A stretch of 64,000 nucleotides of DNA from CAZYFH01 sp964646815 (GCA_964646815.1 CAZYFH010000007.1:62001-126000), one strand, 5' to 3'; counted from the first letter of the stretch, positions 1-9,213 are shown. The notes: generated from the sequence alone by a model not told the origin. Program-made: numbers and translations.

Positions 1-932
1 GTATCCATCACGACGGCCGGACGCCCGGCGGCGAGATAACATGCTGTGCGGTCGCTGAACCAGCCCGAGCGGTGCGCCACATAGGCGTGTTTGGCAATGC
101 CGAACTCGGCGTGCGAGCTCTGGATGAAGCTGCGGTAATCCCACGGTGACCGCGACACCGCCATTGCCTCGATGGGTGACCAGCCGTGCTTCCGGAGCAA
201 GGGCATCGGGCCGTTGACCGCGAGTTGGAACCGCTTGGCTGTCCGGCCAGGGAGGTCGATGAACCGGAGAAACGTACGGTCCTTATTGCCGTCGAGATCG
301 GTAAAGCTCTCAGTCTTCCACGTCATGATCGTGGTGAACCGGTCGCTGCGCGGAGGCGCGTTCGTCCGCCAGAGTTCGGTCGTGACCGGCTGCCACGTGT
401 GTTCCCAGACGAAGTCGCCCGTGGGCACGTCGCACGCCGGCGTGCCGATGTTGGCCCCGAAGGTAAAGAGGTGATCAAACCGACGAAAGAAGCGGACGTA
501 CCACTCGACGCCCTTGGCGATCGCAAGTTGGGTGAAGACCGGATCCGAGTCGACGAACACACGCCGGGGAATTTGCGCATATTCATCGCGCCAGAACCAC
601 GAGCCGCCCGACAGGTTCACGAAGAGATCGGCGTCGGCGCAATAGGCCTGTACGTCCTCGCGCGACCGGCCGTGATAGGTCCCGTCATAGTTGACGAAGC
701 ACCACCGATCGCCGAGATCGAACGGCCCGAGCGCCTCGCGCAAGTAGCGCGTCCCCGGCGATGGATCGGGGGAGATCGTGTTGCGGTCCGGATCATAGAT
801 GCACTCGCCAGTGTCCTCGATGTAGAAGACCTCGTGGCCGAGCGCGCGGAGACCGATGAGGTACATGAGGGAGCACCAGGCGACCCCGCCGAACGGATGG
901 CGGGCGGCGATGCCCGCGAAGAGGATCCGCAT
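1..932 (-). CDS. Glycosyltransferase-like protein, 3' end outside the window
   Basis: An open frame of 310 codons runs from an ATG at 932 leftwards off the window edge, so the C-terminus is missing. The protein begins MRILFAGIAARHPFGGVAWC, a pattern like the N-terminal Rossmann half of GT-B glycosyltransferases, followed by a conserved-looking LGHEVFYIEDTG segment. Near the cut end it has HRSGWFSDRTACYLAAGRPAVV, which resembles the donor-sugar end of spore-coat/CgeB-like glycosyltransferases. The start lies 8 bases after the stop of the ABC exporter upstream, so the two are probably co-transcribed and may concern a cell-surface glycan. The reading frame in the opposite direction over this stretch looks like a shadow (Arg/Ala/Pro-rich). 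The exact family is inferred from pattern only. Confidence 0.8.
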   Translation of the reverse strand, partial: MRILFAGIAARHPFGGVAWCSLMYLIGLRALGHEVFYIEDTGECIYDPDRNTISPDPSPGTRYLREALGPFDLGDRWCFVNYDGTYHGRSREDVQAYCADADLFVNLSGGSWFWRDEYAQIPRRVFVDSDPVFTQLAIAKGVEWYVRFFRRFDHLFTFGANIGTPACDVPTGDFVWEHTWQPVTTELWRTNAPPRSDRFTTIMTWKTESFTDLDGNKDRTFLRFIDLPGRTAKRFQLAVNGPMPLLRKHGWSPIEAMAVSRSPWDYRSFIQSSHAEFGIAKHAYVAHRSGWFSDRTACYLAAGRPAVVMD

Positions 933-940
933 GATGGAGT

Positions 941-2764
941 CTAGGCGCGCATCAGCTCGTCGACGGCAGCGGGCGTGGGCGGGTCGAGTGATTCGCCGAC
1001 GGACAGGCGTGTCCACATGCGTCGATACAGGTCGGTCGAGGCCATCAGGGCGTCATGGGTGCCGTGCGCCACGAGCCGGCCTTGGTTGAGGACGAGGATA
1101 CGGGTCGCGTCGCGGATCGTCGATAGTCGATGCGCGACGACAATCGTCGTGCAGTCGGCGCGTAGGCGGCGCAACGCGTCGAACACCGCCGCTTCGGAGA
1201 GTGCATCCACAGCTGAGGTCGGCTCATCCAGAATGAGGATAGGCGCGTTTTTGAGCAAGGCACGCGCGATCCCCAGGCGCTGGCGTTCGCCGCCGGACAA
1301 GGTGGCGCCATCCTCGGCCACTGGTGTGTCGTAGCCATGCGGGAGGCGCCGGATGAGATCATCGATGTAGGCCGCACGCGCTGCCTGCTCCACCTCCGCG
1401 TCGGATGCATCGAGCCGGCCGTAGCGGATGTTGTCGGCGATCGTGCCGGCGAAGAGCACCGGATCCTGCGGCACCAGCGCGATGCGCCGTCGCAACGAGC
1501 TCAAGGAATACCGGGAGACATCCACGTCGTCGATCACGATGCGACCGCGCGTCGGTGTGAAGAACCGTGGGATCAAGTTCGCGATCGTCGTCTTGCCGGC
1601 GCCGGTCGGGCCGACGAGCGCCACCAGTTCACCGGGTCTGGCGTCGAAGCTGACCTCGTCGACCACCGTCCGCTCGCCATCGTACGAGAAGCTCACGGTC
1701 TCGTATCGGACGTGCCCGACGATCCCCGACGCGTCGATTGCATCAGGCGCGTCCTCGCTCTCGGGCGTCAAGGCGAAGATCTCCAGCACGCGTCGGGCGC
1801 TGACGACGGCTTGGCGAAGCGTTCCCGTCGTTCGCGCGATCTCCGAGATGGGGTCGTAGACCGCGGCCAAATACGCGATGACGACGAGCAGCGACCCGAC
1901 TGTCAGTGTCCCATCGAGGACGTGGAGGCCGCCCACGACTAACACGAGGGCGGTGCCCGCGAGAGTGATCGCGGTGACGGTGACCGAGAAGAGGGACTCC
2001 TGCCACGTGAGGCGTAGGCGCGCGCGCATCGTGGCATGACCCGATGTCGAGAATCGGGAGAGCTCGTGGCGCTCGCGGACGAAGCTCTTAATGGCCGCGA
2101 TCGAACGGAGGATCTCGAACGCTCGCTCGAGAAGTGTGGATTCAAGAGCCTTCACACGTTCGGCCTGGTGGGTCATCGTGGACGCGTAATACCGCAGACA
2201 CACATAGAGGAACGGCATGACGGCCAGCGCCAGCAGACCGAGCGTCATATCGAGCGTCACGAGGATGACGAACATCACGGCCAAGTGGAGCGCCGCGAGC
2301 GCCAGGGGGAAGAGTCCGCCCATGACGAGGTCGTCGACGCAATATGCGTCGGCGTCCAGGCGATACACGGCGTCGGCCGACCGGGTCTCGACGTGATGGC
2401 TCAGCGGCAGCGCCTGTAAGTGCGCGAGCAGCTGCGCGCGCAGGTCGTAGACGATGCGCTGCCCCATGTCGACCTGAAGCTGGGTGTGGATCAGACGGAC
2501 CAACTCGTTTGCGATCTGTACGGCCAGGCCAGCCACGACGATGACTACGAGCACGAGGACGGGTCGCGCGTCGACCAGCGTCGGCACCACCGCGGCGATG
2601 GCGTCGGGGAAGCGCTGCCCGCCGAGCACGTTGTCGACGACAAGCTTGAGCGCCCACGGAGCCAGCGCGGTCAACCCGATCCCAAGGACAGAGAGCGCCG
2701 CGATCACGGAGATGCGGGCGCGATACGGTCCGAGAAAGGAGAGGGTCCACCGGACGAGCGTCAC
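941..2764 (-). CDS. ABC exporter, fused membrane and ATPase domains (MsbA type)
   Basis: A 607-residue half-transporter that would act as a homodimer in the inner membrane. Residues 1-310 hold the six-helix exporter domain. The nucleotide-binding domain follows, with Walker A GPTGAGKT at 385-392, the signature LSGGE at 489-493 and Walker B ILILDE at 509-514, followed by the H-loop (VAHRLSTI). The length is normal for MsbA/McjD-like exporters. The start is a GTG at 2764 preceded by a good GGAGGT ribosome-binding site. The substrate cannot be read from the sequence, but the glycosyltransferase-like gene 8 bases downstream suggests a lipid-linked or surface carbohydrate. Confidence 0.95.
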   Translation of the reverse strand: MTLVRWTLSFLGPYRARISVIAALSVLGIGLTALAPWALKLVVDNVLGGQRFPDAIAAVVPTLVDARPVLVLVVIVVAGLAVQIANELVRLIHTQLQVDMGQRIVYDLRAQLLAHLQALPLSHHVETRSADAVYRLDADAYCVDDLVMGGLFPLALAALHLAVMFVILVTLDMTLGLLALAVMPFLYVCLRYYASTMTHQAERVKALESTLLERAFEILRSIAAIKSFVRERHELSRFSTSGHATMRARLRLTWQESLFSVTVTAITLAGTALVLVVGGLHVLDGTLTVGSLLVVIAYLAAVYDPISEIARTTGTLRQAVVSARRVLEIFALTPESEDAPDAIDASGIVGHVRYETVSFSYDGERTVVDEVSFDARPGELVALVGPTGAGKTTIANLIPRFFTPTRGRIVIDDVDVSRYSLSSLRRRIALVPQDPVLFAGTIADNIRYGRLDASDAEVEQAARAAYIDDLIRRLPHGYDTPVAEDGATLSGGERQRLGIARALLKNAPILILDEPTSAVDALSEAAVFDALRRLRADCTTIVVAHRLSTIRDATRILVLNQGRLVAHGTHDALMASTDLYRRMWTRLSVGESLDPPTPAAVDELMRA

Positions 2765-2849
2765 GTCACCTCCAGGTAGCGTGAGACGAAGAACGCCCCA
2801 GACTTGGACGCGCGAGCGAATGCTATCAGACGGAGCGGGTGTGGGCAGC

Positions 2850-2858
2850 TGCTAGAAT
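2850..2858 (+). promoter_or_regulatory. Extended -10 promoter of the propeller gene at 2885
   Basis: TG-C-TAGAAT gives a TG extension (2850-2851) and a -10 hexamer at 2853-2858. No good -35 is visible, which fits an extended -10 promoter. A GGAGG ribosome-binding site follows at 2872-2876, eight bases before the ATG. Confidence 0.4.
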
Positions 2859-2884
2859 ACCGCCAGCCTGTGGAGGATCTCGCG

Positions 2885-4246
2885 ATGAGGATGCCATTGA
2901 CGGTGCTCGGGTTCGGCGCCATGGCGCTGCTCACCACGACGGTGTCGGCGCAGTCGAACTGGCCGCAGTTTCGGGGCGCCGCGGCCGGCGTCGTCGCGGA
3001 CGACGCCAGGCTGCCCGACGCGTGGGGGTCCGACCAGAACGTCGTCTGGTCGCTCGACGTGCCCGGACAGTCGTGGAGCTCGCCGATCGTCTGGGACGAT
3101 CATGTGTTCGTCGTGACAGCGGTCGGCGTCGACGGGGAGGACGAACCACTGGCGCCGGTCGAGAGCTATCGAGCGCGCTCGCTCGGCGGGTCGATGAGCC
3201 GGAATGACGTCTACACGCCGACTACGCCGATACGGTGGGCGCTCTACGACATCGAGTTCGCGACGGGTGCGGTTCGATGGGAGCGGGCGCTCCATACAGG
3301 TCTGCCGGCCGAGCCGTCCCATCAGAAAACCAAGATGGCCGCGGAGACGCCGGTGACCGACGGCGAGCGCGTGTACGTCTATCTGGGAGACATCGGCCTG
3401 TTCGCACTTGAGTTCGACGGCAGACTGGCCTGGTCGGTGCCGATGGAGTGGCTGCCGCGTCGCGACTGGGGCTCGGCGACCTCGCCGGCGATCCACGACG
3501 GCCGGTTGTACGTCGTTAACGACAATGAGGCGCAGTCGTATATTGCTGCCTATGACGCGGCGACCGGTGCCGAGCTGTGGCGCACCGATCGAGACGAGGC
3601 GAGCAACTGGGCGACGCCTTTCGTCTGGAAGAATGACGTTCGCACGGAGATTGTCACGTCGGGCACCGGCGGGGTTCGCTCCTATGGTCTCGACGGGGAG
3701 CTTCTGTGGGTGCTCCACGGCATGTCGACGCTGGTGATTCCGACGCCGTTCTCGGAGCACGGCCTGCTCTACATCAATTCGGGGTACATCGCCGACCAAT
3801 CGCGGCCCGTCTACGCCATTCGCCCGGGCGCCACCGGCGACATCACGCTCGGCGAAGGCAGCACGAGCAACGACTACATCGTCTGGTCGCACCCACAACT
3901 CGGCTCGTACAACCCGTCATCGCTCGTCTACGGCGACTACCACTACACGCTGCTCGACCGCGGCATCCTGCTGTGTTACGACGCGCGGACCGGCCGCGAG
4001 GTCTATCCGCGGGCCCGTATCACGGCGGGCACTCTCTTCACCGCCTCGCCGTGGGCATACAACGGGAAGATCTTCGCGCTCAGTGAGGATGGCGATACCT
4101 TCGTCATACAGGCCGGGCCAGAGTTCGCGGTCCTGGGTCGCAACTCGCTTGATGAGATGTCGCTGGCGACGCCGGCCGTGGCCAACGGGAGCCTGATCCT
4201 ACGAACAGCCTCGAAGCTGTATCGCATCAGCGATACGGGGTCATAG
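2885..4246 (+). CDS. Secreted PQQ-like beta-propeller protein (WPQFRG paralogue 1)
   Basis: A 453-residue protein with a signal peptide ending ...TVSAQ, then WPQFRG and the segment LPDAWG..NVVWSLDVPG. The body has PQQ-like blade motifs such as AYDAATGAELWRTDRDE (about residue 220) and ends in a Leu-Tyr-Arg-Ile strand. It belongs to the outer-membrane-assembly/PQQ-like propeller superfamily and is a close paralogue of the proteins at 19395 and 24528. The family is often annotated as PQQ-binding, but I see no catalytic Asp/Ca site proving a dehydrogenase. The start at 2885 is chosen over the longer frame from 2804 because it has a ribosome-binding site and yields a proper signal peptide. The role is probably periplasmic; the substrate is unknown. 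Confidence 0.85.
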   Translation: MRMPLTVLGFGAMALLTTTVSAQSNWPQFRGAAAGVVADDARLPDAWGSDQNVVWSLDVPGQSWSSPIVWDDHVFVVTAVGVDGEDEPLAPVESYRARSLGGSMSRNDVYTPTTPIRWALYDIEFATGAVRWERALHTGLPAEPSHQKTKMAAETPVTDGERVYVYLGDIGLFALEFDGRLAWSVPMEWLPRRDWGSATSPAIHDGRLYVVNDNEAQSYIAAYDAATGAELWRTDRDEASNWATPFVWKNDVRTEIVTSGTGGVRSYGLDGELLWVLHGMSTLVIPTPFSEHGLLYINSGYIADQSRPVYAIRPGATGDITLGEGSTSNDYIVWSHPQLGSYNPSSLVYGDYHYTLLDRGILLCYDARTGREVYPRARITAGTLFTASPWAYNGKIFALSEDGDTFVIQAGPEFAVLGRNSLDEMSLATPAVANGSLILRTASKLYRISDTGS

Positions 4247-4350
4247 CGCAACATCAAAACTGATCGGAGTAACGTCAGGCCGCTCGGCGAGGTCCCACCG
4301 TCGCCCAAAGTTCCCCGGGGCTAGGCGGGATTCCCGGTATCATAGCGGCG

Positions 4351-4725
4351 ATGGTGGCAGGGTGGTTCGCGGCCGGAGCCGCAATGTGCGGCGTCGGCGT
4401 GCTGATCGGGGCGTTTGGCGCGCATGGTCTCCGAGACCGGGTGACGGCCGACATGCTCGCGGTCTTCGAGACCGGTGTCCGCTACCACCTGATTCACGGC
4501 CTTGGGGTGCTCGCGGTGTCGTGGGCGGCGTCACGTTGGCCGAGCGCTTGGGTCGGCGCTTCCGGATGGCTGTTCATCGCCGGTATCGTGTTCTTTTCCG
4601 GAAGTCTCTATCTGTTGGCGATCACCGGCACTCGGTGGTTGGGGGCCATCACGCCGATTGGCGGCGTATGCTTTCTCGTCGGGTGGGCGGCGCTCGCTGC
4701 CGGCGCCCTCCGGGGGTCGCCGTGA
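4351..4725 (+). CDS. DUF423 family small membrane protein
   Basis: A 124-residue integral membrane protein with four predicted helices. The first half carries the family hallmark GAFGAHGL, followed by FETGVRYHLIHGLGVL; this matches DUF423 (YgdD-like) proteins, whose function is unknown. The length is typical. There is no clear ribosome-binding site; instead a TATCAT hexamer (4338-4343) lies seven bases before the ATG, which would fit a leaderless transcript. The next gene is convergent. Confidence 0.85.
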   Translation: MVAGWFAAGAAMCGVGVLIGAFGAHGLRDRVTADMLAVFETGVRYHLIHGLGVLAVSWAASRWPSAWVGASGWLFIAGIVFFSGSLYLLAITGTRWLGAITPIGGVCFLVGWAALAAGALRGSP

Positions 4726-4780
4726 GCGGGAATGCGTGACGGCAGTCGGTGGAGAGCTGGTAGGCGAGCACGCGCTTGGG

Positions 4781-6175
4781 CTACGCGCGCAGGTCGTAGC
4801 AGAGCAGACGCGGCGGGGTTCCCTGCAGCATGCCGCGGGTGTTCTGGACAACGTAGAGCAGACCGCGACTGAGCACGGGTAGTGCCCACGACTCGCGCGC
4901 AGCGAACAGCCAGGCCCGCGAGACCTCCCTGTACCCCTGGGGTGTCAGCTCCATCCAGAGCAGGTGCCCGAGCTCGCCCAGGCAGAGGAACTGACCGTCC
5001 GCTGCGAGCAAGGACCCGCGGGCCGGGCCCATGAGCTGTCGCCGCTCTCGGCCACCGAGCGTGAACGTCTCGCGCCACTCGGGGACCTCGCGCCATACGA
5101 CTTGGCCGGTGGCCGCCTCCACACACGCCAGCGAGGCGTCGCCCATGTTGCGACCGTCAAAACCGTAGAGATAGCCGTCGCGGTGGATGGCCGTGTTGTA
5201 GTGCAGCGCGAACTCCTGCGTCGTCCACACGACGCGATGGGTGAAATCAGGGCGCACTTCGACGAGCGCGCCCCCGGTGCGATAGCTCGCTGAGACGAAG
5301 ACTTTGTTGTCGAAGACCACCGGGCACGAGGCGTTGACGGACTCGTAGGTGCGACTGCGAAACGGAAATGCGAAATCGACTTCCCCATTCGAGGGGTTGA
5401 TCGACAGGAGCCCGCCCGCCGGCGGATTTGACTCGCCGCCAGCGAAGACGAACACTCGCCGGCTCCCGTGAACCACACCGGGCACCGGAGAGGCGTAGCT
5501 CGGCCCCCACTCGCCGGCACGCCACGCCTCTTGGCCCGTCGCAGCATCGAGTCCCACGACGCACGCCCCATCCGGCGCACCGACATTGACGATGAGAAGG
5601 GCGCCGTCTAGGAGCGGAGTCGACGAGATGCCGAAGAAGTCCTGACGTGCGCCGAATTCCGCGCGGAGGTCGCGTGTCCATTCCACGCCGCCCGACCGGA
5701 GCGCCAGGCAATGCAGCTTGCCCTCCGCTCCCATCGTGAAGACGCGCTGGTTGTCGGCGTCGATGACCGGGCTCGACCGCGGGCCGTTGTTGTAGCCGTA
5801 CCGATCCTCGTAGGCTGTCGCGTAGCGATACCGCCAGTGGCGCGCGCCAGTCTCCGCGTGCAGGCACTCGACCACCTCGTCGTGCGCCACGCGGTGTAAG
5901 AAGACGAGGCGGTCGCCCGCGATGGCCGGCGAGGCGTATCCGCTGCCCGTGGAGAGCTCCCACAGCAGTGACGGTGGGAGGGTGCGACTGAGCTTCGTCT
6001 CGGTGGAAACCGCGTCGTGCGTCGGACCGAGGAACGAGGTCCAATCGTGGGTGACGGCGTCGTCCGCTAGCGGCTTCGGCGACCGGTGCGAACGGGCCTG
6101 CCCAGGTGTCTGCCCACCGGCCACAGCCTGCGCCATGAGCGCGTGCAGCATCGCACGCCGCGATATCATCGCCAT
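4781..6175 (-). CDS. Secreted PQQ-like beta-propeller protein
   Basis: A 464-residue protein beginning MAMISRRAML, with a short Arg-Arg-led hydrophobic start that could be a Tat or Sec signal. It has repeated propeller motifs: LHAETGARHWRYRYAT, AATGQEAWRAGEWGPSYASP and EAATGQVVWREVPEW. It diverges from the three WPQFRG paralogues and starts with DWTSFLGP instead. It is the last gene of a three-gene minus-strand cluster (quinoprotein dehydrogenase, DUF6787, this gene) with a gap of 15 bases. A periplasmic location is likely; the enzymatic activity is unknown. The first ATG at 6175 is used, but an ATG two codons further on is possible. Confidence 0.85.
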   Translation of the reverse strand: MAMISRRAMLHALMAQAVAGGQTPGQARSHRSPKPLADDAVTHDWTSFLGPTHDAVSTETKLSRTLPPSLLWELSTGSGYASPAIAGDRLVFLHRVAHDEVVECLHAETGARHWRYRYATAYEDRYGYNNGPRSSPVIDADNQRVFTMGAEGKLHCLALRSGGVEWTRDLRAEFGARQDFFGISSTPLLDGALLIVNVGAPDGACVVGLDAATGQEAWRAGEWGPSYASPVPGVVHGSRRVFVFAGGESNPPAGGLLSINPSNGEVDFAFPFRSRTYESVNASCPVVFDNKVFVSASYRTGGALVEVRPDFTHRVVWTTQEFALHYNTAIHRDGYLYGFDGRNMGDASLACVEAATGQVVWREVPEWRETFTLGGRERRQLMGPARGSLLAADGQFLCLGELGHLLWMELTPQGYREVSRAWLFAARESWALPVLSRGLLYVVQNTRGMLQGTPPRLLCYDLRA

Positions 6176-6190
6176 TGCGCGTTCTCCGGA

Positions 6191-6511
6191 TCAGACAGAC
6201 CGCTCACTTGAGGGACGCCCGCGGCGTCTGCGCAGGAGGCGCCTCACCATTTTTAGACGGCCCCAGAAAAAGGTGTGCTGGCCCAGGATCGTGCCCCAGA
6301 CCAGCAGCAACGCTTGGTAGAGTGGGAGGAGGACGACGAGATAGACCACCCACCCGAGCCATCCCGGGTGATCTTCCGGGAGTAGCAAGCCGATCAGCGG
6401 CGTCCGGAGTTGAACGATCGACAGACCGGCGAGCGTAAACGCGAGGAGGATGGCGATCACGTCCCACGGTCCGACCCCCCACCGGGCACGCAGCGTGTCG
6501 AGCACGCTCAC
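6191..6511 (-). CDS. DUF6787-like small membrane protein
   Basis: A 106-residue protein read from a GTG whose GTGA overlaps the TGA stop of the dehydrogenase gene upstream, so translation is probably coupled. It has an amphipathic start (LRARWGV), two hydrophobic helices and the ending GTILGQHTFFWGRLKMVRRL, followed by an Arg-rich tail. The arrangement of RW-V at the start and GQ..FF near the end is what I know of DUF6787 proteins. The function is unknown. A longer frame starting at 6601 exists but overlaps the dehydrogenase and adds an unlikely Arg/Glu-rich leader. Confidence 0.7.
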   Translation of the reverse strand: MSVLDTLRARWGVGPWDVIAILLAFTLAGLSIVQLRTPLIGLLLPEDHPGWLGWVVYLVVLLPLYQALLLVWGTILGQHTFFWGRLKMVRRLLRRRRGRPSSERSV

Positions 6512-8223
6512 TGACTCGGCAGGGCAAAGACGTAAATGGCGTTTCCGCCTCTCGGGTTCCGCTTCTCGGGCAGCAGATCGCCCGGCAGGATCGTCGTCCA
6601 ACTTGATCCCCCGAGTGGGCTGCCTGCGCCGAACGCCACGTACTGCGTGCCGTCCACTGCATAGGTGATGGGGTACCCATTCGACATCGTCGACAGACGG
6701 CTCTGCCAGAGCTGATCGCCGCTGAGGGCGTCGTAGGCGAAGACGTAACGCTCCCAGTCACCCACGAAGACGAGTCCACCCGCCGTTGTCAGCGCCGCCG
6801 TGTTGTACGGCGTCCGGCGGCGATGCTTCCAGAGCGTCTCGCCCGTCCGAATGCTCAACGCCTGGAACTCGCCCAGCTGGTCGGGCGCGTCGGGATGGAA
6901 GTGGTTCTTCCGCCCGCGGACGCCCCCCGTGCCGCCGCCCCCGGCGCGGCGCTCCACCGGCCCGAAGGCCGCCGTCTCGCAGTTGAGGTTGAGGGGGACG
7001 TAGAGCGCCTCGGTCTCGGGGTGATACGCCATCGCCCGGAGGCTCTTGAAGCCGCCCGTGCTGGGACAGAAGTAGAGCTCTTCGCCAATGCCGGTGACCA
7101 TACCGTCGCGATAGGCTACTGCACCGGTTTGCGGATCTACGTCCAGGAGATTCTGGTAGCCGAGGTCGACGGCGTTTACGAACCGACCGGTGATACGGTC
7201 GAGCTCCCAGAGAATTGCCAGCTTCCCCATGCTGAACACCGACTGCCGGCCGTCGTAATCGATCAGGATCCGCTCGAAGGTCTCGTCCATGTCGTGGCTG
7301 TCACCCGGGATGTGCTGGAAAAACCACTTCATCTCCCCGGTCGTCGGGTCGAGGGCGAGCGTCGAATTGCTGTAGAGCGCATCGCCATCGGTACCACGCG
7401 CGTCACGGGTCCATGGCTTTGCCTGGGAGGTGCCGTAGTAGATCAGTCCGCTGACCGGGTCGTAGCTTCCTGGAATCCAGGCGTCGCTGCCCGCGCGATA
7501 CAGCAGCGGGAGATCGCCCCAAGTATCCCCACCGCGCTCTCCCGGTCGAGCCACGGTCGAGGTTCGCCAGAGCACCCGGCCCGTCCGGCCGTCGAGGCCG
7601 ACGATATAGCAGGTGTCCTCGCGGAAGCGCTCACAGCCTGTCAGGCCGCCCACGATGGTGCCGTCGGCGATGATCGGCCCACTGGAGAACCTGTACCCCT
7701 CCTCGTTGGGCATTACCGCCGTGTCCCACCGTACGGCGCCGGTTCGCGCGTCCAAGCCCACGATGTGCGCGTCGACCGTCGCCAAGATGACGAGGTCGTA
7801 ATAGATGGCGAGGCTGCGCAGCTGCGCTGAGAGGCGCCGCCGCTCGTCCATGTCCGGCCGGTACTCCCAGATGAAGTCGCCCGTCCGCGCATCGAGCGCT
7901 TGGACGACGTTGCCGGGGTTCGCGATGAACATGACGCCGTCACGCACAATGGGCGTCGTCTGCGAAATGCCCGGATCGAGGCCCCAGGACCATGCGAGCT
8001 GGAGGCTCCCCACGTTGCTGCGGTCGATCTCATCGAGCGGGCTGAATCCCCACCCATCGAGCGTTCGACGCCAGTTCAACCAGTCGGCTGGGTCGGGGTT
8101 CTGCAGCACGGCGTCGGTCGCCGGACTCACATCCGCGACTTGGGCCTGTGCCTGCACCGGGACGATCGACGCCGCGGCGCCGACTATGCAAGCGAGCGCC
8201 GCGAGACAGGTACGGAGCTTCAT
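6508..8223 (-). CDS. PQQ-dependent dehydrogenase, methanol/ethanol family
   Basis: A 571-residue secreted quinoprotein that should oxidise an alcohol in the periplasm and pass electrons to a c-type cytochrome. It has a signal peptide ending ..VQAQAQ, then the family start WLNWRRTLDGWGFSPLDEI. Eight-bladed propeller motifs follow (NVVQALDARTGDFIWEY, IVGLDARTGAVRWDT, SNSTLALDPTTGEMKWFFQ), then HDMDE in the usual active-site region. A Cys pair occurs as TGCERFREDTCYIVGLD, a feature I associate with acidobacterial members. The segment VERRAGGGGTGGVRG is a low-complexity loop. The start at 8223 has a GGAGGT site and gives the signal peptide. No cytochrome domain is fused. Confidence 0.9.
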   Translation of the reverse strand: MKLRTCLAALACIVGAAASIVPVQAQAQVADVSPATDAVLQNPDPADWLNWRRTLDGWGFSPLDEIDRSNVGSLQLAWSWGLDPGISQTTPIVRDGVMFIANPGNVVQALDARTGDFIWEYRPDMDERRRLSAQLRSLAIYYDLVILATVDAHIVGLDARTGAVRWDTAVMPNEEGYRFSSGPIIADGTIVGGLTGCERFREDTCYIVGLDGRTGRVLWRTSTVARPGERGGDTWGDLPLLYRAGSDAWIPGSYDPVSGLIYYGTSQAKPWTRDARGTDGDALYSNSTLALDPTTGEMKWFFQHIPGDSHDMDETFERILIDYDGRQSVFSMGKLAILWELDRITGRFVNAVDLGYQNLLDVDPQTGAVAYRDGMVTGIGEELYFCPSTGGFKSLRAMAYHPETEALYVPLNLNCETAAFGPVERRAGGGGTGGVRGRKNHFHPDAPDQLGEFQALSIRTGETLWKHRRRTPYNTAALTTAGGLVFVGDWERYVFAYDALSGDQLWQSRLSTMSNGYPITYAVDGTQYVAFGAGSPLGGSSWTTILPGDLLPEKRNPRGGNAIYVFALPSQ

Positions 8224-8546
8224 GAGGACCTCCAGAGCATGTCGACCATCGATTATAGCGGGTGGCACACGGATCGTCGTGGAGGTCGGAGGGTACGCGA
8301 GAGGGCGTGGTTCCAGGCTTGCGCGTTCAAGGCCTTGGACCCCAATCTAACCAATCGCAGGCCTCACCGTTGTGCGCACACGAGGAGATCGCGACGCAAC
8401 TCGCGAATGGTTCGCGCGATCGCCGGTTGTCGGGTACCGCGTGGACGCGGTGAAGTCGGCACCGAGTGCGAAAGACCTCGGCACGGAGGTGAGCGTGGGA
8501 GATTCCGGAACGAATCAGTCGACGGGAGTTTACCTTGCAGTCGGCG
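8224..8546. other. Gap with no supported gene
   Basis: This stretch lies upstream of the dehydrogenase gene and must hold its promoter, but I could not pick out convincing -35/-10 boxes. Open frames on both strands are short and have shadow-like composition. Confidence 0.4.
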
Positions 8547-8838
8547 ATGGCCGGCGCGACGATCACGATCAGTGGGTGTGAGGACGCAAACCCAGTCGCG
8601 CCGAGCGGTGGCGACAGCGCAACGGGGCCATCTCGGGCAACCACGGTCACTCCGCGGTGATCACGTCCGCCCTACTTACGGCCCGCGACACGATCTCGTT
8701 CGGTATTGCTGGCAGTGCGGGTCACCCGCACACGGTCGAGCTGTCTGCGGCCGAGGTAGGAGAGATCGCCGACGGTATGCAGGTGGCCAAGGGGCGTCCA
8801 CCAACGATTTCCATGCGCACACCGTGGCGTTCAACTAG
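8547..8838 (+). pseudogene. Frameshifted remnant of a His-rich secreted protein
   Basis: Three successive frames together spell one plausible protein. Frame one (8547 on) gives MAGATITISGCEDANPVAPS, lipoprotein-like. A second frame gives NGAISGNHGHSAVI, then SAGHPHTVELSAAEVGEIADG. A third gives STNDFHAHTVAFN and a TAG stop at 8836-8838. The repeated H-x-H-x-V segments followed by a fixed C-terminus (HTVxFN-stop) are typical of a family of small secreted proteins of unknown function. At least two frameshifts are needed, so it is dead unless the sequence has errors. Its stop codon is part of the CTAG that opens the MITE-like repeat. Confidence 0.5.
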
Positions 8839-9002
8839 TGGCCTGTCTTGGGTGGATCATTAGCGCTCACCGGGCGGGGCACCCCGTGACGGCGGGCGCT
8901 AGACCATGCGTCAGCGCGGTCACAGACCGTGTGTATGCTCCCTCGTCGCGTCTTGTCAGCCGCGCGCCGGTGATCAATGCCAATTCACCTACAGGCCACT
9001 AG
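8835..9002. repeat. MITE-like element, family A, copy 1
   Basis: A 168-base non-coding element with imperfect terminal inverted repeats. Both ends begin CTAGTGGCCTGT when read inwards, and similarity continues to a TCACCGG about 35 bases in. Read on the minus strand, most of it matches the region starting at 61420 (shared words include GCGGCTGACAAG, GCGACGAGGGAGCA and GCATGGTC). Both ends carry CTAG, which may be the target-site duplication. No transposase is encoded. Confidence 0.75.
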
Positions 9003-9009
9003 TTTAAGG

Positions 9010-9092
9010 CGGGGCTTCGCTTGGAACCCCACGTGGCCGCTCTGTGGGGACCCCGAGAGCCCCACTCCGCGGCCGCGGGGAGCGCCGCCTTG
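9010..9092 (+). repeat. Dispersed G/C-rich repeat, copy A
   Basis: A stretch sharing ordered words with 24152-24290: GGGCTTCGC, CCCCACG, CGCTCTGTG, GGGGACCC and GCCCC.ACTCCGCG. It starts eight bases after the MITE and lies about 120 bases before the transposase remnant, so it may be a structured IS200/IS605 end. Confidence 0.5.
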
Positions 9093-9213
9093 GCTGTATG
9101 GGACGGCGAAGGGCCTGGACGCCGCGCGCGGCAGTTAGGGTCGCACTCTGGGATGGGCAATTCCCTCGCCGTCAGGCGACGCCGTCAGGAGGCTTGCGAC
9201 ACGATGGCCGGCC

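Noticed and set aside
186..944. Plus-strand 252-codon frame at the left edge
   Set aside because: The minus strand gives a coherent glycosyltransferase-like protein starting MRILFAG; the plus-strand frame is its shadow.
7900..8838. 312-codon plus-strand frame
   Set aside because: Most of it is antisense to the dehydrogenase; only its last residues belong to the frameshifted His-rich pseudogene.
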